NCBI GenBank assembly: GCA_001045525.1
Contig: LDWW01000002.1
Location: 124,001 to 188,000 of the forward strand
Origin: Chitinispirillum alkaliphilum
GTDB lineage: Bacteria; Fibrobacterota; Chitinivibrionia; Chitinivibrionales; Chitinispirillaceae
DNA length: 64,000 bases
Direction of reading: 5' to 3'
In this document: piece after piece, positions 1-9,250 of the stretch
How the letters are laid out: every line of letters begins with the position of its first letter
Numbering within the stretch: the stretch's first letter is position 1
The notes under the pieces: generated by a model
Database searches by the model: none
What the model was told of the DNA's origin: nothing
Seen by the model: the letters and a program-made list of their open reading frames with translations, nothing else
Translations under genes and position numbers: made by a program

Positions 1-837
1 CCAGAATTTTATTTCTTCAAGGTTGCTCAAATCGAAATAGTATTCTTCACCTTCAGTGCTGATAATTGGAGCGACCACAGCAGCATAAGGATACTCTACC
101 TCAGGAGTAGGGTTAAAGAAGGCTTTAGCAAACAGACCATTATCCCCGAACGCACCATGTGCACCCAAAGGACCGATCATAGCTTCCATATCCGGAGACT
201 CAAACCATGCATGAGCGGAATCATTGGTCGGATCACTATAGTAATACCAGTAACCACCGTTTACGCTGCCTTCTGCTAATGTTGTCTGAGTGATGCTTTC
301 ACTGTTGAAATCCTCAAAAACAATCATCCCACTTGCCCAACCAGCAACAAGGGTCATGTCTTCTGTGACAGGTTTTTCAAAACTCCACAGATCGCCCTGT
401 TCTGTATACCATCCTTCAAAAATATAGCCATCTTTGACAGGGTCTGAAGGAGCAGAGATCGGCTGACCAACAACAGCAAGAACCGGTTCTATTTCAGAAC
501 CTCCATCAGTGTAAAAAGTTACAGCGCGTACATTTTCAGGATTTTCGAAGCGTGCAAAAAGAGTAATATCCTGCGTAACCATATTGGAAGGATCCCATTT
601 CTCGGTGAATTCTGGATTCAGGAACCAACCCATAAAAAAGTCATCTCCTCTGCTTGGCACTTCCCAGGCAATGAAATCACCATCTTTTACCTCCTGAGGA
701 GAAACTTCGGTTCCTCCCTGAGAATCAAAAGTAACGGTATGAGTTACAGGTCCGGTAGAATCACTGCAGCCGATAGAGAGAACAGCTGCAAATGAAAGCA
801 TTGCAGCAAGAGCAATTCCCTTTTTGAAGACAGTCAT
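1..837 (-). CDS. Lipoprotein with InlB-type beta repeats (C-terminus beyond window)
   Basis: Open reading frame of 279 codons running off the left edge, so the C-terminus is missing. The start ATG is preceded by a good AAGGAG ribosome site. It begins with a lipoprotein signal peptide (basic start, hydrophobic core, lipobox LSIGC near residue 24). Two copies of a repeat of the Listeria-Bacteroides (InlB B / Flg_new) type follow: roughly residues 33-97 (VTFDSQGGTEVSPQEVKDG ... LFARF) and 105-168 (VTFYTDGGSEIEP ... LVAGW). After residue 170 a new module begins with FEDFN and is rich in Trp, Tyr and Phe (GGYWYYYSDP), resembling a galactose-binding or carbohydrate-binding fold; that last point is inference. 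Probably a surface or periplasmic lipoprotein binding polysaccharide or protein. Its ligand cannot be told from this fragment. Confidence 0.8.
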   Translation of the reverse strand, partial: MTVFKKGIALAAMLSFAAVLSIGCSDSTGPVTHTVTFDSQGGTEVSPQEVKDGDFIAWEVPSRGDDFFMGWFLNPEFTEKWDPSNMVTQDITLFARFENPENVRAVTFYTDGGSEIEPVLAVVGQPISAPSDPVKDGYIFEGWYTEQGDLWSFEKPVTEDMTLVAGWASGMIVFEDFNSESITQTTLAEGSVNGGYWYYYSDPTNDSAHAWFESPDMEAMIGPLGAHGAFGDNGLFAKAFFNPTPEVEYPYAAVVAPIISTEGEEYYFDLSNLEEIKFW

Positions 838-1139
838 GAAAAACTCCTTGATTAGTTGAAGATTAATATGGTTTGCTAAACCGCTTTAATACCAAATGAA
901 ACTTAGCATATACAATTATAAATAATATTTTTTCACATCCGATTCCCAAAAAAGATATATACATTTTTCACGATAATCAAGGAAAGAGAAAAAAAGAGTT
1001 TAGAATGGAGTTTTTTGATAATGTTTTGGGGAAAATTGATAACAGATCTGGAAAAGCAGAGGTGTAATTATGCCTGCTTGCAGATATTCAGATATGAAAG
1101 AAAACAAGTGGAGGACAGGAAAAGGGCTGAGTGCTTAAT
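838..1139. other. Intergenic, 302 bases, no gene seen
   Basis: AT-rich stretch between two minus-strand genes. Upstream of the lipoprotein it holds only that gene's ribosome site and presumably its promoter. I see no convincing open frame, tRNA or strong hairpin, and no clear terminator after the glycosyltransferase. Confidence 0.5.
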
Positions 1140-2426
1140 TCATTCAACAGTACAGGGCCTGTCAATTATGCGGGAATAGAAAATTTCGTGCCTTTGCGCA
1201 AGATGAGAGAGTGTATAGTTGGTTTGAACGTTATTTCTTCCATTTTCGCCCATTTTTTTTCTTAGACCTTCGTCACAGAGCAGTTTTATTAGCAGGGAGG
1301 CGAATTTAGCCGTATCCCCGTAGCGACATATAAAACCGCTTTCATTATTTTTAATGCATTGGGAATTTCCCCCGACATCATATGCCACAACGGGCCTTGA
1401 CATCGCCTGAGCTTCAAGCAAAACACGGGCAAACCCCTCAGTTCGACTGGGAAGCACCACTACCGCACTTCTTGCATACCATGCCCTTAGCTCCTGCTGG
1501 TCACAGAATCCAAGGAAGAACACTCTCCTTGAAATTCCGCTTATCCGTGCTAATTTTTTGAGATACTGGAGCACCTCAGGAGAATCGATTCTACCTGCAA
1601 ATCCGAGATTAAACCCCACTCCCTGAGACTTTAGCTTAACTGCAGCACGAATCAGGTCAGCATGCCCTTTCCCGGGTGATACTCTTGCGGGGAGTAAAAT
1701 CAGCGGATAGCTAAGAGTGTTTTTCTGAACCAGCTCATCCTTATTGAAAAAATCTGTGTCAATTCCATCAAACACACTTATGAAGTTTTTCTGAAGATAT
1801 TTTGGGATCCCGGCAGAAGTAACCCCAGCCACCGCAGAAGCACCACTGATCTGCTCTCTGACACAGAAATCGTGGAATTTTTGGTTTGTATAATGGTTTA
1901 TATAGGCAAAAGGAATTTTTCTGTTTTTGGAAATATCTATCATTTTTGCGGTTTGTGCACTTCCGATAGAGTGGAGAACAAGCAAATCGGGTGAATATCT
2001 TTGAATAATCTCTTCATATATTTGGGCTGCATTTTTTGCATCTATTCCAAGATTTCTAACCCTGCGAGCCCTTTTGAATTTTGAAAAAAGAAAGCCCAAA
2101 ACCGGATTGTAAAGCACATGCTCCCTTGCAAAATGACTTATCCGTTTTCCACGTTTCTTTTTCTCTCTTTTCAGACTGTTCCAATCTGATACAGTATCGA
2201 AGAGCGCGGGGATAGCAACCCGAATAAATCTGCCCATTCCGATATATTCTGTTGTCTCCTGATGATGATCCAGATCCTTTGAAAGATGCATTTGAATTAT
2301 GGTCATTGAGTTGCGGTTTAGAAGTGATTGGTTGAGGTCTCTTAAGTACTGCTCAACCCCTCCACCTTGTTGAAAAGAGAGTGAGATTCTTACGATTGTT
2401 TTTCCGTCGAGCACAGGTTTTTCCAT
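1140..2426 (-). CDS. GT4 family glycosyltransferase
   Basis: Retaining glycosyltransferase of the GT-B fold, about 428 residues, expected to move a sugar from a nucleotide-sugar to a lipid-linked or cell-surface acceptor in the cytoplasm. The N-terminal half opens with the glycine loop GGGVEQYLRDLN typical of GT4 acceptor domains. The C-terminal half has LILLPARVSPGKGHADLI and the donor-site E-x7-E motif in GTEGFARVLLEAQAM. The open frame continues 25 codons upstream to a TTG at 2501. I chose the ATG at 2426 because it lies closest to the conserved VRISLSF start of the fold, but no ribosome site is strong, so the start is uncertain. It is transcribed divergently from the ankyrin gene and has no neighbouring polysaccharide operon, so the product it helps make is unknown. 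Confidence 0.82.
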   Translation of the reverse strand: MEKPVLDGKTIVRISLSFQQGGGVEQYLRDLNQSLLNRNSMTIIQMHLSKDLDHHQETTEYIGMGRFIRVAIPALFDTVSDWNSLKREKKKRGKRISHFAREHVLYNPVLGFLFSKFKRARRVRNLGIDAKNAAQIYEEIIQRYSPDLLVLHSIGSAQTAKMIDISKNRKIPFAYINHYTNQKFHDFCVREQISGASAVAGVTSAGIPKYLQKNFISVFDGIDTDFFNKDELVQKNTLSYPLILLPARVSPGKGHADLIRAAVKLKSQGVGFNLGFAGRIDSPEVLQYLKKLARISGISRRVFFLGFCDQQELRAWYARSAVVVLPSRTEGFARVLLEAQAMSRPVVAYDVGGNSQCIKNNESGFICRYGDTAKFASLLIKLLCDEGLRKKMGENGRNNVQTNYTLSHLAQRHEIFYSRIIDRPCTVE

Positions 2427-2616
2427 AGTCAAATCACACTTTCCCCGCAGTTTGTCTTTAATTGTCATCTTTATTGGAACCCAAGCAATTGCCGTTCCCA
2501 AAAACCGTTCTTCTACTCAGGTACGGTATTTGTTTTTCAAACTGCAGGAAGAAAAGAAACTTCTAAAAGTAAAATCCCTGAGTATTACAGTTAAAGAGAT
2601 TAAAAGGAGCGAAGCT

Positions 2617-3204
2617 ATGGATCTGATACGTTTTTGCACAAAAGGTGACATCGTAAATCTTAAAAGCCTTATAACCGGGGGAGCAGATATCAACTGCAAG
2701 GACCCCCAGGGCAGAACCGCGCTGATTGAAGCGGCCTGGTCCGGACACCTTGAAATTGTCAAACTACTGATAGCCAGGGGGGCCGATGTCAATGCTGCGG
2801 ACAAATCAGGTTTCACCGCTCTTATGCGGGCATCTGAAGAGGGGTATACATTCATTGTAAAGGCACTGATTAAACATGGAGCCAATGTTAACTGCTGCGG
2901 TACTGTCAAGGGGAAAACCCCTCTCATGCTGGCTGCTGAAAACGGACATCTCAAAATAATCGATATACTTCTTGAGGCCGGTTCTGAAATAAACAAATCA
3001 GATTACTTTGAAGAAACTGCGCTTTCCCGTGCTTACAACAAAGAAAAATTCAAAGTAGCAGAAATGCTTGAGTCAAGGGGGGCGATCGGAAGAATGGAAC
3101 GAAGCAGCTATTCACAGCCGGACAGAGAAACAAGAACAATCCCAAAAGCCGCCCTCGCACACTGGAGTGCAGAAATGGAATCTGATGATGATTTCACAGA
3201 TTAA
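2617..3204 (+). CDS. Ankyrin-repeat protein
   Basis: Protein of 195 residues made almost wholly of ankyrin repeats. Four or five consecutive 33-residue units are visible, with GRTALIEAAWSGHLEIVKLL, GFTALMRASEEGYTFIVKAL and KTPLMLAAENGHLKIIDILL as the clearest, each followed by a GAD(V/I)N-type turn. There is no signal peptide, so it is probably a cytoplasmic protein-protein interaction module. The frame is open 55 codons further upstream, but the ATG here follows an AAGGAG ribosome site and starts exactly where the repeat solenoid begins. The acidic tail (MESDDDFTD) is outside the repeats. The binding partner cannot be deduced; the divergent glycosyltransferase is not obviously related. Confidence 0.85.
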   Translation: MDLIRFCTKGDIVNLKSLITGGADINCKDPQGRTALIEAAWSGHLEIVKLLIARGADVNAADKSGFTALMRASEEGYTFIVKALIKHGANVNCCGTVKGKTPLMLAAENGHLKIIDILLEAGSEINKSDYFEETALSRAYNKEKFKVAEMLESRGAIGRMERSSYSQPDRETRTIPKAALAHWSAEMESDDDFTD

Positions 3205-3218
3205 TACATATTCAAACA

Positions 3219-3251
3219 TGTTTGGCACTGTCAACCGCGCAGTGTCAAACA
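3219..3251. terminator. Hairpin between convergent genes
   Basis: A 12-base-pair inverted repeat (3219-3230 with 3240-3251, one G-U pair, 9-base loop) lies between the convergent ankyrin and DUF1848 genes. Neither side has a real T-run, so termination is plausible from position rather than proven by structure. Confidence 0.45.
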
Positions 3252-3268
3252 ATTTCAAGCTGTAACGG

Positions 3269-4207
3269 CTATCTGTTTGCGTAGCAATATACACAGCTGT
3301 AACCGCAGGTATTATAAATACCAATATCTTTACTCTTCATGCAACCACAGTGCTGACGCTGTCCCTTGTCCCGGAGACCTCGCCGTGGTGTCAAATCAGA
3401 AAATAAACTGTTACTGTTTTCCCCGCATATAAAATTCACCAACTTTTTATCCCGGTGAAAATTTTGCAGCAGATATTCTTCATCTATACACTTACCCTTC
3501 CTGCCACCTTCTGGTGTGTAATCGATCTCCTGTGAACAGGTAAACAGGTCAATACCCCACCTGCCTGTCATCTCAGCTATTCTGAAAATGATTTCTCTTT
3601 TCTCTTCTGTATCGGGATCAAGAGCCCTCACACCTCTGTTTCTGAATCTTTTGATCACTTTGGGATAAAAGGTGAGAAAACTCACTGTTAGCCTCGGTGT
3701 ATACAGTGCAATCCGCTCACCTATATTCTGTATCCTTTCAAGCACCTTTTCCCTGGAAAGAATATCGGTGAACAACAATGGATCAAAACGCCACAAAACC
3801 CGTTCCCGCCCGATTGTATCTGACAACTGGATAAAAGTTTTCATCCTGTTTTCAAGTGGAGGAAGGGATGGTTCAAGCAACTCATCCTGATAATCATTGA
3901 GAGTAAACTGAAAATAGTAGCTGATACCAAGACGGTTCAGTTTTTCCAAAACCGGAAAAAAGGGCCGTGGGTTTTTTGACCAGAACACAAATAACCTTAC
4001 ATTTTTAAACGAAACGTACTGGGATTTCCCATTGTAGGGATTCACCCATTCTGTATAACCATCCTCAAGCCGTTCCAAAAACCATCTTGACCCGAATGCA
4101 GGAATATCTGTGGCCCTGCTTGCAGATATCACAACTGGCGCAATTCCTTCTACCCTCTCTCCATGTTTTGTGGTGATCTCCACCTTGTCCCAGTTAATGC
4201 GGCTCAT
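3269..4207 (-). CDS. DUF1848 family protein
   Basis: Protein of 312 residues matching the DUF1848 family from memory. The N-terminal VVISASRATDIPAFGSRWF and the following aromatic-rich WVNPYNGKSQYVSF block are family hallmarks. The C-terminus carries a cysteine cluster (HCGCMKSKDIG, then CGYSCVYCYANR) that looks like an iron-sulfur or radical-SAM-like site placed at the wrong end of the protein. The family is often compared with SPL/radical SAM repair enzymes, but its reaction is not established as far as I know. The ATG here follows AGGAA at good spacing; the frame runs 16 codons further upstream without support. It is divergent from the radical SAM gene at 4301, with about 90 bases between them. 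Confidence 0.8.
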   Translation of the reverse strand: MSRINWDKVEITTKHGERVEGIAPVVISASRATDIPAFGSRWFLERLEDGYTEWVNPYNGKSQYVSFKNVRLFVFWSKNPRPFFPVLEKLNRLGISYYFQFTLNDYQDELLEPSLPPLENRMKTFIQLSDTIGRERVLWRFDPLLFTDILSREKVLERIQNIGERIALYTPRLTVSFLTFYPKVIKRFRNRGVRALDPDTEEKREIIFRIAEMTGRWGIDLFTCSQEIDYTPEGGRKGKCIDEEYLLQNFHRDKKLVNFICGENSNSLFSDLTPRRGLRDKGQRQHCGCMKSKDIGIYNTCGYSCVYCYANR

Positions 4208-4300
4208 AAGAACTATTCCTGTACATACACTTAAACGAATATTTGCAGAGACCAAAAAATTATATTGTAATTTTCATAATTTAACATTTCCCAGTTCAAA

Positions 4301-5593
4301 ATGTCTAAAACCGCCTTAATCATCAATCCCTGGGTTACTGATTTTAAGCTTTATGATGAATGGATGCATCCGCTTGGACTTTATATCCTTATTGATCAAC
4401 TGCAAAAATCTGGCTACATAACGCACTATTTCAATTGTGTGCAACGCTCTGAGTCAAAGCACAAAAAACACAACACCGGTGCCTTTCAGTGTACAGAGAT
4501 TGAAAAGCCGGATATTTTCAGGCAGATTAAGCGCAGATATAAAAGATACGGCGTTTCAGATGAAAAATTGAAAGAGTTTCTCCTAAAAACCCCCTCTCCC
4601 GATCTAATCTGTGTTGGGAGCATGATGACCTACTGGCTTCCGGGTGTAAGTGAGACAATTGAGTGCATCCGCTCGGTTCACCCAAAAACACCATTGATTG
4701 CAGGGGGCATTGGAGCCAAGCTTTTTGGTCATTACTTAAGAAAACATCATCCCGATTGCACCATTTATGGGAACGATAATTTTGAGGACCATCTTTCAAG
4801 CTTGTTTAAACCGGTTAAACCAGAAGAGATCTCCCTTATACCCGGATTGTCTCAGCTAAAAACAGCGTTTCACGCTCCGGTGCTCACTACTCTTGGCTGT
4901 CCCATGTCATGCAGCTACTGTGCATCTTCATTGCTCCAGCCACATTATTATAAGAGAGATATTAGTCAGGTGATTGAAGAGATAGCGTTTATGAGAGAGA
5001 GACATGATGTGAAAAATTTTTCTTTCTATGATGATGCGCTACTTATGGATGGTTACAACACCTTATACCCGATATATAAGGCTTTGGAGAAGGGGATTTC
5101 TGAGGTCAGGTTTCATACACCAAATGGTCTGCATGCCCGTTTTATAGATCAAAACACCGCAGCTTTAATGCACAGAATGAATTTCCAAACCATTCGCATT
5201 GGATATGAAAGCGGGAACGTGAAACATCGGAAACAGATCGCCAATAAAATCTCTAAGGACCTCATTGCACAGAAAATAGAAATACTGCAAACTGCAGGTT
5301 TCAAAAAACAGCAGATAGGTGTGTACATAATGGGAGGTCTTGAGTCTCAGGTCCCGGAAGATTTCATTAAGGAAGTGGAATTTATTTCCGGCCTTAATGT
5401 AATGGTTAAGCCAGTATTTATTTCACCGGTGCCGGGAACATCGCTTTTTGATAAATACGCAAATATATACCCCCAGCTCCTCAGCGATCCCAATTGGCAC
5501 AATGATGTTTTCTTTATCACCAACCTTCCAGGCTGGACAGAATCGGTATTAAGAGAGCTCGAACTGAGGGTGAGATATCTGAATCAGAAGTAA
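4301..5593 (+). CDS. B12-binding-type radical SAM protein
   Basis: Protein of 430 residues with the layout of cobalamin-dependent radical SAM enzymes. The N-terminal 180 residues form a Rossmann-like B12-binding-type domain (PDLICVGSMMTYWLPG, then PLIAGGIGAKLFG and YGNDNFEDHL). The radical SAM core follows, with the 4Fe-4S cysteines C200, C204 and C207 in GCPMSCSYC and the later FYDDALLMD strand. The usual DXHXXG motif of true B12 binders is not obvious, so the cobalamin may be absent. Such proteins typically methylate or rearrange lipids, antibiotics or cofactors; the substrate is not predictable here. It stands alone between a divergent DUF1848 gene and a terminator. The ATG lacks a strong ribosome site but fits the domain start. 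Confidence 0.82.
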   Translation: MSKTALIINPWVTDFKLYDEWMHPLGLYILIDQLQKSGYITHYFNCVQRSESKHKKHNTGAFQCTEIEKPDIFRQIKRRYKRYGVSDEKLKEFLLKTPSPDLICVGSMMTYWLPGVSETIECIRSVHPKTPLIAGGIGAKLFGHYLRKHHPDCTIYGNDNFEDHLSSLFKPVKPEEISLIPGLSQLKTAFHAPVLTTLGCPMSCSYCASSLLQPHYYKRDISQVIEEIAFMRERHDVKNFSFYDDALLMDGYNTLYPIYKALEKGISEVRFHTPNGLHARFIDQNTAALMHRMNFQTIRIGYESGNVKHRKQIANKISKDLIAQKIEILQTAGFKKQQIGVYIMGGLESQVPEDFIKEVEFISGLNVMVKPVFISPVPGTSLFDKYANIYPQLLSDPNWHNDVFFITNLPGWTESVLRELELRVRYLNQK

Positions 5594-5607
5594 TAACGGA
5601 CGAATCC

Positions 5608-5638
5608 CTGTTTTTTCTTTCGAAAAACAGTTTTTTTT
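5608..5638 (+). terminator. Rho-independent terminator after the radical SAM gene
   Basis: Perfect 8-base stem CTGTTTTT/AAAAACAG (5608-5615 with 5623-5630) with a 7-base loop, followed by eight T. The stem is AU-rich, so it may be leaky. Confidence 0.65.
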
Positions 5639-5789
5639 AGAAACATTTCAGTTACATATTGAACACTTTTCCACTTTGCGGCGCGATTGAAGACATCAGC
5701 TCCGGCCGTATTTTATCTCATATCAAAACTATTTTTAGTGGGAAAAAGTTGCAGATTACAGCGGTTTTTTTGCAAAACTTATGGGATAG

Positions 5790-6527
5790 TTGTTAAAAGG
5801 GGTAATTTTTACCACAAAAATCAACTTCCCCGGAGATTTCTTGGTTTTCTTTAACAATTCTGAGTATTTCTTCAGGTACACTATTTTATATTTACATTTT
5901 TTCTTCTTACTGGAGGTAGTTACGGGTAATCTTGTTCCAAATACGATATGGGCTCTCGCCTCAGTTTTAGGTAAAACCTGGCGAACTAAGCTTGAAGCAC
6001 CGTCAGAGGTGAATCCGTATATCGAAACCGGAAAAGGGGTAATATACTGTTTCTGGCATTCCAGGCTGTTTGCTCTTGCTCACATATTTCGAAATACAGG
6101 AAAAACCGCAGTTGTTTCAAAAAGTCGTGATGGCAGACGTGCTGCCAAGATAGCCCAAAACTGGGGACACGATATAATTTTTGGCTCTTCCAGCAACGGC
6201 GGGGCGTCAGCCCTGCGCCAGTGCATCAGAACCTTGAAAGAGGGTCGCTCTGTAGTGATCACTCCGGATGGTCCCAAGGGTCCGATTGAAAAAGCCAAAA
6301 CCGGAGTAGCTCAAATCTCTCTGCTCAGTGGAGCTCCCATTGTGATACTTGATATCATAGCGAAAAAACAGTGGCGTCTGAATTCCTGGGATAAATTAAT
6401 TGTACCTAAAGCATTCTCAGAAGTAATAGTTACGGCAAGTGATCCGATTTATCCGACCCCTTTCTGTGACATAACCGATCCAGCAGAAGCATTCACCCTC
6501 GAACTACAAGACCGGTTTAAGACATGA
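5790..6527 (+). CDS. DUF374-type lysophospholipid acyltransferase
   Basis: Up to 245 residues. Matches the DUF374 branch of glycerophospholipid/LPLAT acyltransferases: IYCFWHSRLFAL (the family's WH in place of the H-x4-D box), VSKSRDGRRAAKIAQNWGHD, the conserved GGASALRQ, and TPDGPKGP. Family members acylate lipid A-like or lysophospholipid acceptors at the inner membrane. The N-terminus is hydrophobic (TILYLHFFFLL), consistent with membrane attachment. The start is unsure: the frame opens at a TTG here, and an in-frame TTG at 5841 has a better-placed CGGAG. It overlaps the following glycosyltransferase by 4 bases (ATGA), implying translational coupling and a joint role in an envelope glycolipid. 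Confidence 0.82.
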   Translation: MLKGVIFTTKINFPGDFLVFFNNSEYFFRYTILYLHFFFLLEVVTGNLVPNTIWALASVLGKTWRTKLEAPSEVNPYIETGKGVIYCFWHSRLFALAHIFRNTGKTAVVSKSRDGRRAAKIAQNWGHDIIFGSSSNGGASALRQCIRTLKEGRSVVITPDGPKGPIEKAKTGVAQISLLSGAPIVILDIIAKKQWRLNSWDKLIVPKAFSEVIVTASDPIYPTPFCDITDPAEAFTLELQDRFKT

Positions 6528-7255
6528 CAAACATAACTTGGCCCGAAGACATATACATACTTATCCCCTCTTATAAATCAGTAAGTTTACTTAGAGAATT
6601 CCTCAAATCACTTATAGCTACCGTTCCTTTGAAGAGAGTATGTGTGGTTGATGACGGTTCTCATGACGGGACCAAGCAGCTCTGTGAACAGAGAGGTATA
6701 GAGTGCATAGTGCATAAAGAAAACATGGGCAAGGGTGCGGCTCTAAACTCCGGATTCAAACATCTTATTGAAAAAAAAGATGCCAGGTGGATTGTAACGA
6801 TGGATGCCGATGGTCAGCACTCCCCAGACGATCTCGGTCTGTTTCTGGAAGTGGCCGGAAAAAAGCCTGAAACCGGGATTTGCATTGGAGCAAGAACCAT
6901 GAAGCCCGGAATAATGCCTCTCGCCAGAATATGCTCAAACAAATTAACCTCAGGTTTTCTCAGCCTCATTACATCACAGAAAATACCAGACAGTCAAAGC
7001 GGATACCGACTCTATTCAACCGAGATGCTTAAAAACATCGTGCTCAGGTTCAAACGCTTCGAAATGGAAACAGAAGTGATACTTAAAGCCAGGCATTCTG
7101 GATTTCCGATCAACTACGTACAAGTGCAAACATTATATTTGAAAGAGGGTTCCAGTCATATTTCACACTTTTTTGATACTGTTCGCTGGATGAAAGCTGT
7201 TTTGTACATACTTTTAAATAAAAACAGGGTTATCAAACCGGAATCCGAATCCTAA
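6524..7255 (+). CDS. GT2 family glycosyltransferase (dolichyl-phosphate-mannose-synthase-like)
   Basis: Protein of 243 residues with the GT-A fold signatures of GT2: IPSYKSVSLLREFLKSL, the UDP-binding VVDDGSHDGT, ENMGKGAALNSGF, and the metal-binding MDADGQHSPDD. QSGYRLYS and FEMETEVILKA are typical of polyprenyl-phosphate sugar synthases such as DPM1-like and ArnC-like enzymes. There are no long membrane segments, so it is probably a peripheral membrane enzyme making a lipid-linked sugar or glycosylating a lipid. It starts inside the stop of the DUF374 acyltransferase, supporting a common pathway. Confidence 0.88.
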   Translation: MTNITWPEDIYILIPSYKSVSLLREFLKSLIATVPLKRVCVVDDGSHDGTKQLCEQRGIECIVHKENMGKGAALNSGFKHLIEKKDARWIVTMDADGQHSPDDLGLFLEVAGKKPETGICIGARTMKPGIMPLARICSNKLTSGFLSLITSQKIPDSQSGYRLYSTEMLKNIVLRFKRFEMETEVILKARHSGFPINYVQVQTLYLKEGSSHISHFFDTVRWMKAVLYILLNKNRVIKPESES

Positions 7256-7290
7256 ATTTTGCGTTTCACTACAATTTCACAAGCAAAGAA

Positions 7291-7944
7291 ATGAATACAC
7301 CAAAAAACAAACCTGCCATTGGCTGCGAAAAGCTCATAACCAAACTTAAAACAAAAGGGATCACCTGCGAAAAGGTACTGGAGGCGTTTCGTAAAGTGCC
7401 ACGCCACCTGTTTGTCGACGGTGCCATGTATGCTCAGGCTTACGATGACAACGCGTTGCCTATCGGGGTGGGCCAAACGATCTCACAGCCCTCGGTTGTC
7501 GCTCTCATGACAGAGCTGCTCGAGCTTGGAAAAGATGACAAGATTCTTGAGATAGGAACAGGGTCCGGTTTTCAAACCGCAATTCTTGCCCAGTTCTCAA
7601 GGCGTGTATATACAATTGAGCGACACAGGGAACTGGGTGAAACCGCACGCAAAAGACTCCGGGCCATGGGTTACATGAATATCATCTTCAAGGTTGGAGA
7701 CGGTACACGCGGCTGGCCTCAGCATGGTCCCTTTGATCGCATCATAGTTACTGCCGGAGCTCCGGTAACCCCTTCGACTTTGGCAAACCAGCTTGCTATG
7801 GGCGGATTGATGATTATTCCTGCAGGAGAGAGAAATAATCAGCAGCTCTTTGTTTTCAGAAAAACTGAGCAGGGACTTATCTCACAAAGTGTGGGTAATG
7901 TTGTGTTTGTGCCTCTTATAGGTGAACACGGGTGGGAAGATTAA
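7291..7944 (+). CDS. pcm: Protein-L-isoaspartate O-methyltransferase
   Basis: Protein of 217 residues, the usual length. It methylates isoaspartyl residues in aged proteins using SAM, starting their repair to aspartate. Family hallmarks are VPRHLFVDGAMYAQAYDDNALPIG (quoted here in part: residues about 32-52), the GVGQTISQPSVVALM block, SAM motif I in ILEIGTGSGFQTAILA, and the C-terminal FDRIIVTAGAP and GGLMIIPAG. It lies 35 bases after the GT2 gene and may share its transcript. The ribosome site is weak. Confidence 0.95.
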   Translation: MNTPKNKPAIGCEKLITKLKTKGITCEKVLEAFRKVPRHLFVDGAMYAQAYDDNALPIGVGQTISQPSVVALMTELLELGKDDKILEIGTGSGFQTAILAQFSRRVYTIERHRELGETARKRLRAMGYMNIIFKVGDGTRGWPQHGPFDRIIVTAGAPVTPSTLANQLAMGGLMIIPAGERNNQQLFVFRKTEQGLISQSVGNVVFVPLIGEHGWED

Positions 7945-7987
7945 TCATAGATTTGTTTAACTAAACTGCGGAACAGACCGTAGTAAG

Positions 7988-8002
7988 GCTGATTGAATCA
8001 GC
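7988..8002. repeat. 15-base palindrome upstream of the popT-like gene
   Basis: GCTGATTGAATCAGC is a perfect inverted repeat with 7-base arms around one central base, 48 bases before the DUF368 start. It could be an operator; there is no other evidence. Confidence 0.3.
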
Positions 8003-8050
8003 GGGACCGTAAATTTAAGAGCTGTATTCACCTTTTTACAAAGAGAAATT

Positions 8051-9172
8051 ATGACTCATTGGATCAAAGAACTGGGCGCTGGATTTGTCATTGGAGCGGC
8101 AAATATTATCCCGGGTGTATCTGGCGGAACTCTCATGCTTGTCCTGGGGATCTATCGCAGAGTTATGTCTTCGTTAAGCAACCTAAAAGCAAACATTATC
8201 CCCCAGCTATTTCAAAACTCCACAAAAGCAATCTTATCAAAAAACCGCAAACCTCACCTCGAGGCACTAAAAGAAACCTGTAAGAATATAGATGGTTTTT
8301 TCATGATTCGCCTAATGGCCGGGGCGGTATTTGCCATACTGGTGTTGTCGGACCTGATGAAACACCTTTTAAGCACCCACTTTTCAAACACTTACGCGTT
8401 TTTCTTCGGGCTCATCATGGTCTCTGCCATATTTTCGGTGCGCTACATAAAAAGAAAAAAAATCCGTCACATTGCCCCGCTCGCTGCAGGACTGCTGCTC
8501 ACCATAGCGATAGCGGTTTCTGTCGATCCATCCGAAAGCACCCAAAGTAAATCAGATCATTACAAAGCTCAATATGAGTTGAATGTACAGTCAGATCTCT
8601 CTTCCCCTGCTACACAGAGAGAGTCTGGGCGTTTCCAATACGTGGGTCATTATAGTCTCTCAAATTTCAGCACTTCAGGACTTGTTGGGGCACTTTCAGC
8701 AAGTGCGATGATCTTGCCGGGACTGAGCGGTTCTTTGGTTCTGATTCTCACGGGGCAGTATTATGAGGTTATTTCCGCTATTTCCGGATTAAGAACATTT
8801 CAGTTAGACTATTTTTTCTACTTGTGCGTATTTGCTGTGGGAATCCTTCTGGGAATACTGTTTTTTGCCAAAACTGTCACCTACGTGTTCAACCGTTACT
8901 ATGACGGCACGATGAGTTTTCTTATTGGATTGATGGCCGGGTCCCTCTTTACGTTATGGCCATTCAAGGAAACTATCGTCATCGATCAGTATGTGAAAAC
9001 CCCGGAGGGCATTTCGCTTATTAGCGATACAACTGTACACACAAATATCAATATACTTCCAGCAACAAATGCCGAAGCCCTGTGGGCTCTTGTTTTCTTC
9101 TTCGCCGGTTTATCGACAATGCTTTTGCTGACAAGGCTGGACAAGAAGAAAACAACTCCCGATTGCGGCTAA
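8051..9172 (+). CDS. DUF368/PopT-family polyprenyl-phosphate transporter
   Basis: Multispanning membrane protein of 373 residues. Both halves carry the diagnostic P-G-x-S-G motif: NIIPGVSGGTLMLVLGIYR near residue 20 and MILPGLSGSLVLILTGQYY near residue 225, an internal duplication typical of DUF368. The family (PopT) has been shown to recycle undecaprenyl phosphate across the inner membrane, alongside DedA-type UptA. A soluble insertion of about 50 residues separates the two halves. It follows lipid acyltransferase and glycosyltransferase genes that would use or release polyprenyl phosphate. The ATG has only a weak GAG-type ribosome site. Confidence 0.88.
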   Translation: MTHWIKELGAGFVIGAANIIPGVSGGTLMLVLGIYRRVMSSLSNLKANIIPQLFQNSTKAILSKNRKPHLEALKETCKNIDGFFMIRLMAGAVFAILVLSDLMKHLLSTHFSNTYAFFFGLIMVSAIFSVRYIKRKKIRHIAPLAAGLLLTIAIAVSVDPSESTQSKSDHYKAQYELNVQSDLSSPATQRESGRFQYVGHYSLSNFSTSGLVGALSASAMILPGLSGSLVLILTGQYYEVISAISGLRTFQLDYFFYLCVFAVGILLGILFFAKTVTYVFNRYYDGTMSFLIGLMAGSLFTLWPFKETIVIDQYVKTPEGISLISDTTVHTNINILPATNAEALWALVFFFAGLSTMLLLTRLDKKKTTPDCG

Positions 9173-9250
9173 CGAACTTGTATATATTTGGATCTGAATG
9201 TATTTTATAAGGTTCCCAAAAGGAATATTTCATTTTTTAGAGGAGATACT

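Noticed and set aside
2452-2616. Upstream extension of the ankyrin frame (55 codons).
   Set aside because: It lies against the start of the divergent glycosyltransferase, has no ribosome site and no similarity to the repeat domain.
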